DNA of 64,000 bases from Pseudoxanthomonas sp. GM95. GTDB taxonomy: Bacteria > Pseudomonadota > Gammaproteobacteria > Xanthomonadales > Xanthomonadaceae. Below are positions 26,012 to 34,971 of the stretch, piece after piece. The notes beneath the pieces were generated by a model. It made no database searches, was not told the DNA's origin, and saw nothing but the letters and a program-made list of their open reading frames with translations. Location of the stretch: positions 124,001-188,000 of the forward strand of contig NZ_FOAX01000004.1 of assembly GCF_900109775.1 (NCBI RefSeq), written 5' to 3'. A program made the translations under genes and the position numbers. Numbering within the stretch: the stretch's first letter is position 1; the number at the start of each line of letters is the position of its first letter.

Positions 26012-27835
26012 ATGCACGGCGGTGGTCTGCAAATAGCCTTGGTGTTCCTGTTGGCCGGCGTGATCGCCGTGCCGATCTTCAAGCGTTTCGGGCTGGGCGC
26101 GGTGCTGGCGTATCTGGTGGCAGGGGCGGTGCTGGGGCCGGACGGATTCGGCGTCGTGCGCGATGCCGAGCGCATCCTCAACGCGTCGGAGATCGGCGTG
26201 GTGATGCTGCTGTTCGTGATCGGGCTGGAGCTCTCGCCCTCGCGCCTGAAGGTGATGCGCAAGCCGGTGTTCGGCACCGGCGGGCTGCAGGTGCTGCTGA
26301 CCACGCTGATCCTGGGTGCAGTGTGCATGGGCCTGGGGCTGGGCTGGAAGGCGGCGTTGATCGTCGGCATGGGCCTGGCGCTGTCCTCGACCGCGGTGAG
26401 CCTGCAGCTGCTGGCCGAGCGCAAGGCGCTGACCAGCGATTACGGTCGTACCGGATTTGCGGTACTGCTGTTCCAGGACCTGGCGGCGATCCCGCTGCTG
26501 GCCGCGATCCCGCTGCTGGGCGGCGCCAAGAACCAGACCCTGACCTGGTCGGCCGCTGTGAACGCAGTCGGCGCGATCGTGATCGTGGTGCTGTGCGGGC
26601 GGCTGTTGCTGCGGCATCTGTTCCGCACGGTCGCGCGCACGCGCATGCCGGAGGTGTTCACCGCCAGCGCGCTGCTGGTGGTGCTGGGCACCGCGTGGTT
26701 CATGGAGCTGGCCGGCTTGAGCGCGGGCCTGGGCGCGTTCCTGGCCGGCGTGCTGCTATCCGATTCGGAATTCCGCCACGAGCTGGAATCGCAGATCGAG
26801 CCGTTCAAGAGCCTGCTGCTGGGCTTGTTCTTCATCGCGGTGGGGATGAGCATCGACCTGGATCGCATCCGCGCCGAGCCGCAGATCATCGCCGCCGGCG
26901 TGGTCGCGCTGCTGCTGGTGAAGGTGGGCGTGCTGTTCGTGCTCGGCCGCTGGCAGCAGCAGATGAGCTGGCGCTCGGCGCTCAAGCTGGGCGGCGTGCT
27001 GTGGCTGGGCGGTGAGTTCGCCTTCGTCGTGTTCAACCAAGCCGTGCAGGCCAACCTGCTCAGCGTCGAACACCACGACCGCCTTGTGGCGATGGTCGGC
27101 CTGTCGATGGCGGCCACCCCGTTGCTGCTGATCGCCGCCAGCCGCTGGCTGGACCATGCGCCGGCGCCGGTGCAGACCCGCGCATTCGATGAGGTGGACG
27201 ACCAGCAGCCGCAGGTGCTCATTGCCGGCATGGGTCGTTTCGGCCAGATCGTGGCGCGGCTGCTGACGGCGCAGCGGCTGCCCTTCATCGCGCTGGAGCA
27301 CAGCCCGGAGCAGGTCGACAACCTGCGCCGCTTCGGCACCGCACGCCTGTTCTACGGCGATCCCACGCGGCCAGATCTGCTGCGGGCGGCCGGCGCGCAG
27401 CACTGCAAGGTGTTCGTGGTGGCGATGGACGACCCGGATACCAACATCAAGGCCACACGCCTGATCCGCCGCATGTATCCCAAGGCCACCGTGCTGTCGC
27501 GCGCGCGCAACCGCCAGCACGCGTGGCGGCTGATGGATCTCAGCGCCGAGCCGTTCCGCGAGACCTTCGGTTCCAGCCTGGAGATGGGCGAACGCGTCCT
27601 GACCGCGCTGGGCGTTCCCGAAGGCACCGCGGCTGAGCAGGCGCGCCGGTTCCGCGCCCATGACGAGAAGCTGCTGCGCGAGCAGCACCTGGTCTACGAC
27701 GACGAAGCCGCGCTGCTGCAGACCGCGCGCGATGCACGTCGCGACCTGGAAAAACTCGTCGCCGCCGACCTGACCGACAACGCCACGCCCGGCAGCATCG
27801 ATCCGGGCCCAGCGGCCAATCCCGCGCCGCACTGA
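26012..27835 (+). CDS. Monovalent cation:proton antiporter with TrkA-N domain (KefB/KefC type)
   Basis: A 607-residue CPA2 antiporter. Residues 1-about 385 hold some 12-13 membrane segments, with LVAGAVLGPDGFGVV, LLFVIGLELSPSRL and MGLALSSTAVSLQLL, hallmarks of KefB/KefC. Residues about 405-520 are a TrkA-N (RCK) domain with the dinucleotide motif IAGMGRFGQIVARLL. Kef systems export K+ and are gated by glutathione adducts. No KefF/KefG ancillary gene is adjacent. The C-terminal 90 residues are charged. Confidence 0.9.
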   Translation: MHGGGLQIALVFLLAGVIAVPIFKRFGLGAVLAYLVAGAVLGPDGFGVVRDAERILNASEIGVVMLLFVIGLELSPSRLKVMRKPVFGTGGLQVLLTTLILGAVCMGLGLGWKAALIVGMGLALSSTAVSLQLLAERKALTSDYGRTGFAVLLFQDLAAIPLLAAIPLLGGAKNQTLTWSAAVNAVGAIVIVVLCGRLLLRHLFRTVARTRMPEVFTASALLVVLGTAWFMELAGLSAGLGAFLAGVLLSDSEFRHELESQIEPFKSLLLGLFFIAVGMSIDLDRIRAEPQIIAAGVVALLLVKVGVLFVLGRWQQQMSWRSALKLGGVLWLGGEFAFVVFNQAVQANLLSVEHHDRLVAMVGLSMAATPLLLIAASRWLDHAPAPVQTRAFDEVDDQQPQVLIAGMGRFGQIVARLLTAQRLPFIALEHSPEQVDNLRRFGTARLFYGDPTRPDLLRAAGAQHCKVFVVAMDDPDTNIKATRLIRRMYPKATVLSRARNRQHAWRLMDLSAEPFRETFGSSLEMGERVLTALGVPEGTAAEQARRFRAHDEKLLREQHLVYDDEAALLQTARDARRDLEKLVAADLTDNATPGSIDPGPAANPAPH

Positions 27836-27849
27836 AGTCCCCTGCCCTT

Positions 27850-27896
27850 CGTGGCCTGCGCGCAAGCAACTGCGCGCGTTGGAGTCGCAGGCCACG
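27850..27896. repeat. Long inverted repeat between kefC-like and csaA-like genes
   Basis: CGTGGCCTGCG (27850-27860) pairs with CGCAGGCCACG (27886-27896), and an inner CGCA/TGCG stem lies between. It sits between convergent genes but lacks a U-tract. It may be a transcript end or a divergent repeat element. Confidence 0.5.
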
Positions 27897-27953
27897 CTGC
27901 AAGTGCGCTGGCGCTTCCAGCGCAGCTGACCGCTTGCGCGCTGGGGCGCGAAC

Positions 27954-28310
27954 TCAGCCCAGCCGCGCGCCGTTGGGCACGGGGCGCTCCAGCGTGGTCA
28001 CCACCACGCCTTCGTCGGTGTAGGCACCGGTCAGCAGGAACTGCGACTTGAACGGACCGATCTGCTTCTCGGGGAAGTTGATCACCGCCACGATCTGCTT
28101 GCCCACCAGGTCTTCAGGCGCATAGAGGTTGGTGATCTGCGCGCTGGTCTTGCGCTCGCCATACGGCCCGAAATCGGCCCACACCTTGTAGGCCGGATGG
28201 CGCGCTTCGGGGAACGGCTCGACCTTGAGGATGGTGCCGGCCACCAGCAGGACTTTTTCGAAATCGGACCAGCTGATCGGGGCCAGCTCGACGGGAGCAA
28301 CTGCAGACAT
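27954..28310 (-). CDS. CsaA-like tRNA-binding protein
   Basis: A 118-residue OB-fold protein of the tRNA-binding domain family (EMAP/CsaA). Seen: [26 protein letters not shown], the central [30 protein letters not shown] and the C-terminal [12 protein letters not shown], all typical of CsaA. CsaA has been linked to tRNA binding and chaperone-like activity. It follows the ankyrin gene by 33 bp on the same strand. Confidence 0.85.
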   Translation of the reverse strand: MSAVAPVELAPISWSDFEKVLLVAGTILKVEPFPEARHPAYKVWADFGPYGERKTSAQITNLYAPEDLVGKQIVAVINFPEKQIGPFKSQFLLTGAYTDEGVVVTTLERPVPNGARLG

Positions 28311-28343
28311 CGGGGAAATCCGTGGGGAGGAAGAGAGGCGCGA

Positions 28344-31300
28344 TCAGCCCGGATCGCGCAGGTAGCGCGCGATCGGTGCACCGCTGCCCGGACGCATGCC
28401 GGGCGAGAGTTCGCTGGCGACATCGACGAAGCCGCGCATGATCGCCACCTCGCGCGGACTGCGATTCAGCCCATCGCGCAGCTCCGGATCGGCGCCCGCC
28501 CGCAGCAGGCGCTGGGCCACGCGCAGCAGGCCATGCAACGCGGCCAGGTGCAGCGGGCCGAAGCCGCGCGGATCGCGGGCGTCCAGCGCCACGTCTTCGT
28601 CCAGCAGGCGCTCCAGGCCGGCCAGGATCGCGTCTTCGTCGCAGGCGGTGCCCGGCTCGGCGCGCGCGCCCAGCAACAGCAGCAGCGGCGTGACCATGCC
28701 CGGGGCCTGGCCGTCGGGTTCGGCGCCGGCCAGCAGCAAGGTGTCCAACAGCGCCAGCAGGCGTGAGCTATCGCGGGCGATGAAGCCGAACAGGCCGGCG
28801 CAATGCAGTGCGGTCAGGCCCTGCGCATCGACGGCGTGCACGTTGGCACCGGCGGTGAGCAGGCGCGCGGCGATGTCCGGCAGGCCCAGCGCGGCGGCCA
28901 GCATCAGCACGCTGACCTCGCCCGGCAGGCGGTATTCGATCTCGGCGCCGGCGGCGAGCAGCGCATCGACGATCGCGGTCTGGCGCATGCTCACCGCGGC
29001 CGACAGCGGCGTGGCACCGGTGCGCGCGGCATGCTGCGGATTGGCGCGGCGCGCCAGCAGCAGGTCCACCACCAACCCGTGACCGCCACCGGCAGCACGC
29101 AACAACGCGGTGCAACCCTGCGCGTCGGGCGCGTCGACGTCGAAACCCAGTTCCAGCAGACGACGCACGGCATCGACGTCACCGACGATCGCCGCCAGCG
29201 GCAGGTCGCCACTGCGCAGCGGACGTCGCGGCAGCGGCCACACGCGCCAGTCCAGCCAGTCGGCCAGGTCGCGCCGGCCACTGGACAGCGCGACACCGAG
29301 CGGCGTCTGGCCATCGGCGGCGCGGGCATCGGGCGCGGCACCGCCGGCGATCAGGCGGCGCACCATCGGCACGTTGCCCAGCGCGGTGGCCAGGTGCAGG
29401 GCCGACATGCCGCGCGCGTCACGGGCTTCGCGGTCCACGCCCAGCGCCAGCAGCGCTTCGACCAGCGGATTCCAGTCCAGGCGCACCGCCAGCGTCAGCG
29501 GGCGATCCCCGGCCGCGTTGGCGGCGAACGGATCGGCGCCCCGCTGCAGCAGTTCCAGCGCCAGCGCGTGCGCGGCGGCGTGATCGCGGGCGCCGGCCTG
29601 CACGCACGCGCCCAAGAAACGCGCCAGCCCCGCGCCGCCGGCCGGCGACAGGCCGGCATCGAGCAGGACGCGAATCGCCGGCAGCACGGCCGGGCCGCGC
29701 GCCAGGCAGGCGATCAGCGGCACGTCGCCGTAGACATCGCGCGATTCGCCAATGGCCCCATGACGCAGCAGCCAGTGCAGCGCCGGCGCGGTGGTCGACA
29801 AGGCCGGCGCATGCAACAGGCTGCCCAGTTCGGTCGGCGAGCAGAGCTGGGCCAGCCCGTCCAGGCCGGCGTAGGTGCCGCGCTCCAGCGCTTCGCGCAG
29901 CAGGCCCAGCGGCGCCTGGTCCGGCGGCGGCTGGCTGCTGTCGGCGCTCGATACCGCGTTGGGCAGCGGATAGTCCGGGTCCAGCTGCGAGACCAGCGTC
30001 CAGCGCCCGGCGGCGGCGGCAACATCGACTGCACGCAGGCCGGCCACATCGCGCTGGGCCGGGTCCAGACCCAGGTCGAGCAGGCGCCGGACCAGCGTCG
30101 AAGACACCTGCTCGCTGGCGCTGGCCAGCATCAGCGCGTTGCGGCCCTGCGCATCGACCGCGGCCACGTCCGCGCCGGCGTTGGCCAGCAGATCGATGGC
30201 GGTGAGATGGCTGCCGCGGGCCGCTTCCAGCCAGGGCGTGGTGCCGGCCTCGTCGCGCGCCTCGACCGAGGCGCCGGCTGCCAGCAGCGCAGTGATGATC
30301 TCGCCGTGGCCGGCCAGCGCCGCCGCATGCAGCGCGCTGCGCCCATGCGCGCCACGGGTATCGACCTTGGCCTTGTGCTTGAGCAGCAGCTGCACGCCGG
30401 CGGCGTCGTCTTCCTCGGTCGCCGCGGCGGCCAGCAGCACCGGCTGGCCACCGGCCGGCTCGGGCTTGGCGCCGCGCTCCAGCAGGAACTTGGCCAGCCG
30501 CCAGTTGCCGGCGATGCAGGCGATGCCCAGCGGGGTGACGCCTTCGGCGTTGCGGGCGTCGAGTTCGGCCGCGGCATCGCGCAGCAGCGCGACCACGCCG
30601 GGATCGGAACTGCGCGCGGCATGGTGCAGCGGCGTGTTGCCGTCGGCGTCGGCCTGGCGCGGATCGGCGCCGTTGGTCAGCAGCGTGGTCACCGCGTCGG
30701 GACGGCCGTGCCAGCTGTCGCGCGTGGCGGCCAGCAGCGGGGTCATGCCGGCGTGGGCCTGGTTGAGGTCGATGCCCTTGCCGATCAGCAGGCGTAGCAG
30801 GCGCAGATCCGGCAGCACCGCCGCCAGCACGGCCAGGCTGCGCTGGTCGCGTGCGCCGGGCGCCGGCAGGGCGCGCGGGTTGGCGCCGGCTTCGATCAAT
30901 TGCAGTGCGCGTTCCACGCGGCCGCCGCGGGCGGCTTCGTAAAGCTCGGCATCCAGCGAAGGCGCGCGTACCGGCGCCGGACGCGCGGGTTCGACCTTGT
31001 TCGGTGCCGCCGGTGCGGCTTTGGGCGCAGGCGCTGCGGGGGCGATCGTCGGGGCGACCTTGGCGGCCGGCGCGCGCGAGGGCATCTCCATCACCGGCAG
31101 GCCGCCGGCGCGCACGGTGCGCTGCAAACCCCAGTGCAGCAGCGGCAGGGCGATCACGTAGACGCCGGTGCCGATGCCGCGCGCCGTGCTGGGCCACAGC
31201 GCCGGCCAGGCCAGGCTCAGGCCTACGCCGATGACCACCGCCACCGCAGCCGCCACGGCCAGGCCATGCCAATCGCCGGCATCGCGGCCGGCCATCGCCC

Positions 31301-31709
31301 GCCACTGCCGCGACAGCGTGCCGCCGCCGCATTCCACCGCCTGCCACAGCGGCCAGGTCCGCCACAGGCCGATCAGGCTGGCGCCTGCAACCGCGCTCAG
31401 GCCGACCGCGGCGGCCAGGCTGCCGCCGCTGCGCAAGGCCTGCAGCGGCCACGCCAGCAGCACCGCGACGATGGCAAAGCCCAGCGCCCACAGCAGCAGC
31501 AGCGCGGCCAGGTCCCGCTTGAAGAAGTCGCGCCCCGCTGGCGCGCGCGTGCGCGCGTGCCAGGACACCGCCAGCGCCAGCGCCGGTTGCGCCAGTACCG
31601 CACCAGCGGCGGCGATCCAGCCGCCAAGAAAGGTCACCCCCGCCAAGGCCAGGCCCACCACCAGGGCCAGCCAGGCTGCGGGCATTGGGCGACGCGCGGG
31701 CTCAGGCAT
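28344..31709 (-). CDS. Giant membrane-anchored ankyrin-repeat protein
   Basis: An 1121-residue protein. The first 200 residues hold about five hydrophobic segments, followed by an Ala/Pro-rich linker (about 205-250). The rest is a near-continuous set of some 20 or more ankyrin repeats, shown by recurring TPLxxAA and GxxxLVxxLLxxGAxxxxxD patterns (for example GNTPLHHAARSSDPGVVALL, GRSALHAAALAGHGEIITALL). Ankyrin arrays bind proteins; the partner is unknown. The array probably faces the cytoplasm, but topology is inferred. It overlaps ycgL by 8 bases and precedes the CsaA-like gene. GC content and codon use look like the neighbours, so there is no sign of recent transfer. Confidence 0.85.
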   Translation of the reverse strand: MPEPARRPMPAAWLALVVGLALAGVTFLGGWIAAAGAVLAQPALALAVSWHARTRAPAGRDFFKRDLAALLLLWALGFAIVAVLLAWPLQALRSGGSLAAAVGLSAVAGASLIGLWRTWPLWQAVECGGGTLSRQWRAMAGRDAGDWHGLAVAAAVAVVIGVGLSLAWPALWPSTARGIGTGVYVIALPLLHWGLQRTVRAGGLPVMEMPSRAPAAKVAPTIAPAAPAPKAAPAAPNKVEPARPAPVRAPSLDAELYEAARGGRVERALQLIEAGANPRALPAPGARDQRSLAVLAAVLPDLRLLRLLIGKGIDLNQAHAGMTPLLAATRDSWHGRPDAVTTLLTNGADPRQADADGNTPLHHAARSSDPGVVALLRDAAAELDARNAEGVTPLGIACIAGNWRLAKFLLERGAKPEPAGGQPVLLAAAATEEDDAAGVQLLLKHKAKVDTRGAHGRSALHAAALAGHGEIITALLAAGASVEARDEAGTTPWLEAARGSHLTAIDLLANAGADVAAVDAQGRNALMLASASEQVSSTLVRRLLDLGLDPAQRDVAGLRAVDVAAAAGRWTLVSQLDPDYPLPNAVSSADSSQPPPDQAPLGLLREALERGTYAGLDGLAQLCSPTELGSLLHAPALSTTAPALHWLLRHGAIGESRDVYGDVPLIACLARGPAVLPAIRVLLDAGLSPAGGAGLARFLGACVQAGARDHAAAHALALELLQRGADPFAANAAGDRPLTLAVRLDWNPLVEALLALGVDREARDARGMSALHLATALGNVPMVRRLIAGGAAPDARAADGQTPLGVALSSGRRDLADWLDWRVWPLPRRPLRSGDLPLAAIVGDVDAVRRLLELGFDVDAPDAQGCTALLRAAGGGHGLVVDLLLARRANPQHAARTGATPLSAAVSMRQTAIVDALLAAGAEIEYRLPGEVSVLMLAAALGLPDIAARLLTAGANVHAVDAQGLTALHCAGLFGFIARDSSRLLALLDTLLLAGAEPDGQAPGMVTPLLLLLGARAEPGTACDEDAILAGLERLLDEDVALDARDPRGFGPLHLAALHGLLRVAQRLLRAGADPELRDGLNRSPREVAIMRGFVDVASELSPGMRPGSGAPIARYLRDPG

Positions 31710-31956
31710 CCGGCATGGTGTCCAGCTGGGTGGGCGGGAACTGGATATGGAAGCCCTGCGTGGCCAGGTTCTGCCGCACCACGGCCACGTTGTCGCGAGC
31801 CAGCTTGCGCTCCGGCGTCAGCGTCACCTCCAGCACGAAGGTCAGCTCACCCATCTGCGTGCGCAGCGGCGCGGGCAGCCGCGCGAAGTCATCGCGGGCC
31901 GTCAGGTACACATAGGTGTCGGCCTTGCGCAGGCTCTTGTAAACGAACGCATGCAT
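31702..31956 (-). CDS. YcgL-domain protein
   Basis: An 84-residue protein of the YcgL family. The ATG at 31956 gives the family start MHAFVYKSLRKADTYVYL, followed by DDFARLPAPLRTQMGELTFVLEVTL. Function is unknown although structures of homologues exist. It heads the ycgL-ankyrin-csaA unit and diverges from the xanthomonadin ketosynthase gene. Confidence 0.85.
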   Translation of the reverse strand: MHAFVYKSLRKADTYVYLTARDDFARLPAPLRTQMGELTFVLEVTLTPERKLARDNVAVVRQNLATQGFHIQFPPTQLDTMPDA

Positions 31957-32165
31957 ACAGGCGCGTACGGCAGCTAGTTGAAGGAAAGTGTCACGATTGT
32001 GCGGGAAATGCCGCAGGGGCGAAACCCGAAACCCGCGCTTTCGGAGATTCTCCTGACAGCGGGACTGCGCCCATCGCGTCAGACTGGCCGGCATCGGCCA
32101 AGCTCGCGGGTGCCTCACGAGGCCTCGCTATACTCGCCCGTCACCCGCTGACACACCGGACATAG

Positions 32166-33377
32166 ATGTCGCCAAAGCCTCGCATGACGCCCCTGGCGAT
32201 CACGGCCTACACCGCCACCACCGCGCTGGGCGCCGGCCGCCAGGCCCAGGCCGAGGCGCTGGACCAGCGCCGCAGCGGCCTGCGGCCCAACGATTTCGGC
32301 GATGCGCCGCGCCTGGACTGCTGGATCGGCCGGGTCGAGGGCGTGGAAGCCGTGCAGCTGCCGGCCGAACTGGCCCAGTGGGATTGCCGCAACAACCGCC
32401 TGGCTTGGCTGGCCCTGCAGCAGGACGGCCTGCTCGACGCCGCCCGCGCGGCGGGCGAACGCTATGGCGCGGCGCGCGTGGCGGTGGTGATGGGCACCTC
32501 GACCTCCAGCATCGGCGCCAGCGAGGAGGCCTACAACCGGCTTGAGACCGACGCCGGCGGCGAGCGCTTCCCCGACGACCTGCAACGCCCGATCGTGCAC
32601 ACCCCGCATTCGATCGGCGATTTCGTCCAGCACGCCACCGGCCTGGCCGGGCCATGCATGACCGTGGCCACTGCGTGTTCGTCCAGCGCCAAGGTCTTCG
32701 CCCAGGCCGCGCGCCTGATCCAGGCCGGGCTGGTCGATGCGGCCCTGGTCGGCGGCGTGGACACCTTGTGCGGCAGCGTGCTGTACGGCTTCAACTCGCT
32801 GCAGCTGGTCTCGCAGAACAAATGCATGCCGTTCGATGCGCGCCGCGATGGCCTGTCGCTGGGCGAGGCCGGCGGCTTTGCCCTGGTCGAACGTACCGAG
32901 GCCGCCAGCAGCACCGTGCAGCTGCGCGGCTATGGCGAATCCAGCGATGCCCACCACATGTCCGCCCCGCATCCGGAAGGCCTGGGCGCGCAGTTGGCGA
33001 TGCGCGATGCGCTGGCCCGCGCCGGCATCGACGCGGCGCAGCTGGATTACCTCAACCTGCATGGCACCTCGACCCCGGCCAACGATTCGGTCGAGGCGAT
33101 CGCGGTCGCCGCGATGTTCCCCGATTCGCTGCATGCCGCTTCGACCAAGGCCTGGACCGGGCATACGCTCGGCGCGGCCGGCATCGTCGAATCGGTGTTC
33201 GCCCTGATCGCGCTCGAATCGGGCCAGCTGCCCGGCACGCTCAATTCCAGTCTTCCCGACCCGGTCTGCGGCCCGCAGATCCGCTTCGCGCCCGAGCGGC
33301 GCACGGTGCAGTACGCGATGAACAATTCCTTTGGCTTCGGCGGCAACAACTGCGCACTGGTGTTCGGCCGCGCATGA
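32166..33377 (+). CDS. Beta-ketoacyl-ACP synthase of the xanthomonadin/aryl polyene cluster
   Basis: A 403-residue KAS I/II-type condensing enzyme. The catalytic triad is intact: Cys171 in TACSSSA, His299 in HGTSTPAND and His333 in GHTLGAAG; the C-terminal NNSFGFGGNN loop is present. It would extend the hydroxybenzoyl starter with malonyl units. It is the first of four overlapping plus-strand genes (KS, partner, glycosyltransferase, flavoprotein) and its stop overlaps the partner's start as ATGA. An ATG at 32184 is an alternative start. Confidence 0.9.
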   Translation: MSPKPRMTPLAITAYTATTALGAGRQAQAEALDQRRSGLRPNDFGDAPRLDCWIGRVEGVEAVQLPAELAQWDCRNNRLAWLALQQDGLLDAARAAGERYGAARVAVVMGTSTSSIGASEEAYNRLETDAGGERFPDDLQRPIVHTPHSIGDFVQHATGLAGPCMTVATACSSSAKVFAQAARLIQAGLVDAALVGGVDTLCGSVLYGFNSLQLVSQNKCMPFDARRDGLSLGEAGGFALVERTEAASSTVQLRGYGESSDAHHMSAPHPEGLGAQLAMRDALARAGIDAAQLDYLNLHGTSTPANDSVEAIAVAAMFPDSLHAASTKAWTGHTLGAAGIVESVFALIALESGQLPGTLNSSLPDPVCGPQIRFAPERRTVQYAMNNSFGFGGNNCALVFGRA

Positions 33378-34159
33378 GCCAGATCGTCCTGTCGGCCCGC
33401 ATCGCGGGCATTGGGTTCTGGTGCCGTGGCCTGCCGTCCTGGGACGCCGCGCTGGCCCATGCGCAAGGCGGCAACCTGCCGGCCGACGCGCCCAACAAGC
33501 CCTCACCGCAACTGCTGGCGCCCAACGAGCGCCGCCGCGCGCCGGAGACCGTCGCCGTCGCGCTTGAAGTCGCGCTGGCCGCGTGCAGCGCGGCGCAGCG
33601 CGATCCCAGGACGCTGCCCTCGGTGTTCACTTCCACCCATGGCGACCTGGCGATCACCGACTACATGTGCCGCCAGCTGGCCGACGATCCGGCCGGCATC
33701 TCGCCGATCCGTTTCCACAACTCGGTCCACAACGCCGCGGCCGGCTACTGGACCATCGGCGCCGAAACCCATGCGCCGGCGACCGCGCTCAGCGCCTTCC
33801 ACGGCAGTTTCGCGCAAGGCTTGCTGGAAGCGCTGACCCAGCTGGCCACCGATACCGACGAACTGCTGCTGGTCGGCTACGACAGCCAGTCGACCGGGCC
33901 GCTGGGCCGCGTTTCGCACAGCCAGGGCCTGCTCGGTGGCGCGCTGGTGCTGACCACGCAAGGCGACGGCCCGCTGCTGCGCATCAGCGTCGGCACCGGC
34001 GGCCAGGACCGCGCGCCGGCCGGACGCCTGGAACACCACGCCGCCGGCAACGCGATGGCGCCCATGCTGCCGCTGTTCGACGCGTTGGCCAGCGGCGCGG
34101 CGCAGTGCCATCTCGATGCCGGCAACGGCGCGCAGCTGCACGTGGAGATCGTGCGGTGA
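33374..34159 (+). CDS. Ketosynthase-like partner (chain-length-factor type)
   Basis: A 261-residue protein matching the beta-ketoacyl synthase N-terminal-like family of aryl polyene clusters. It shows the thiolase-like pattern SVFTSTHGDLAITDYMCRQLADDP and FHNSVHNAAAGYWTIG, but has no catalytic Cys and lacks the C-terminal KS half. It likely dimerises with the upstream KS and shapes chain length. Start and stop overlap the neighbours (ATGA and GTGA), so coupling is tight. Confidence 0.85.
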   Translation: MSQIVLSARIAGIGFWCRGLPSWDAALAHAQGGNLPADAPNKPSPQLLAPNERRRAPETVAVALEVALAACSAAQRDPRTLPSVFTSTHGDLAITDYMCRQLADDPAGISPIRFHNSVHNAAAGYWTIGAETHAPATALSAFHGSFAQGLLEALTQLATDTDELLLVGYDSQSTGPLGRVSHSQGLLGGALVLTTQGDGPLLRISVGTGGQDRAPAGRLEHHAAGNAMAPMLPLFDALASGAAQCHLDAGNGAQLHVEIVR

Positions 34160-34971
34160 GCACACCGCTGACGATGCAGGACGTGGCGGTGCTGATCCCG
34201 GCGCTCAACGAGAAGCTGCGCATCCGCGAAGTGGTCAGCGATGCGCTGGCGGTGTGCCCGCACGTGATCGTGGTCGATGACGGCTCCGACGACGGCACCA
34301 GCGATTGCATTGCCGGCCTGCCGGTCACGTTGATCCGCCACCCGCAGCGCCGCGGCAAGGGCGCGGCCTTGCGCAGCGGCTTCGCGCAGGCCGAACGCAT
34401 GGGCCTGCAGGGCGTGCTGACGATGGACGGCGACGGCCAGCACAAGGCCAGCGATTTCCCGCGCATGCTCGATGCGGCCAACGCCTATCCGGGCTGGGTG
34501 GTCAACGGCGCGCGCCTGCGCAAGCGCGCCAGCCAGCCGACCATCCGCCGCATCGGCAATGACTTCGGCGATTGGGGCATCGCGTGGGCCTGCGGTTTCC
34601 GCCTGGTGGATACGCAGAGCGGCCAGCGCTTCTACCCGCGCAGCGTGTTCACGCTTGCGGATGTGGCCGGCGAAGGTTTCGTGTTCGAGGCGCAGATGCT
34701 GATCAGCGCCGCGCGCCGCGCCAACGCGCGCCTGGTCTCTGTGCCGGTTGAAACGCGCTACCTGCACCTGGAAGGCGGCGAGTTCCGCGCCAGCCATTTC
34801 CGCCTGGTCCACGACCTGGTCAAGATCACCACCCATGTGATCGCCCAGGTTCTCGCCTACGGCCATGTGCTGCGCGAGTACCGCAACGCGCGCCGGCATG
34901 CGCCGGTGATCCATGATCCCAGTGGCGAATTTGTTACCGTGCCGGCTTCCTCATCAGCCACGGATGTCTAG
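34156..34971 (+). CDS. Family 2 glycosyltransferase of the xanthomonadin cluster
   Basis: A 271-residue GT-A enzyme with VLIPALNEKLRIREVV, the nucleotide-binding VVDDGSDDGTSD, RRGKGAALRSGF, and the metal-binding DGDGQH. The GTG start overlaps the previous stop (GTGA); there is no downstream membrane region of the DPM1/GtrB type. It could attach a sugar to the pigment headgroup or to a lipid; acceptor and donor are not known. Confidence 0.88.
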   Translation: MSTPLTMQDVAVLIPALNEKLRIREVVSDALAVCPHVIVVDDGSDDGTSDCIAGLPVTLIRHPQRRGKGAALRSGFAQAERMGLQGVLTMDGDGQHKASDFPRMLDAANAYPGWVVNGARLRKRASQPTIRRIGNDFGDWGIAWACGFRLVDTQSGQRFYPRSVFTLADVAGEGFVFEAQMLISAARRANARLVSVPVETRYLHLEGGEFRASHFRLVHDLVKITTHVIAQVLAYGHVLREYRNARRHAPVIHDPSGEFVTVPASSSATDV

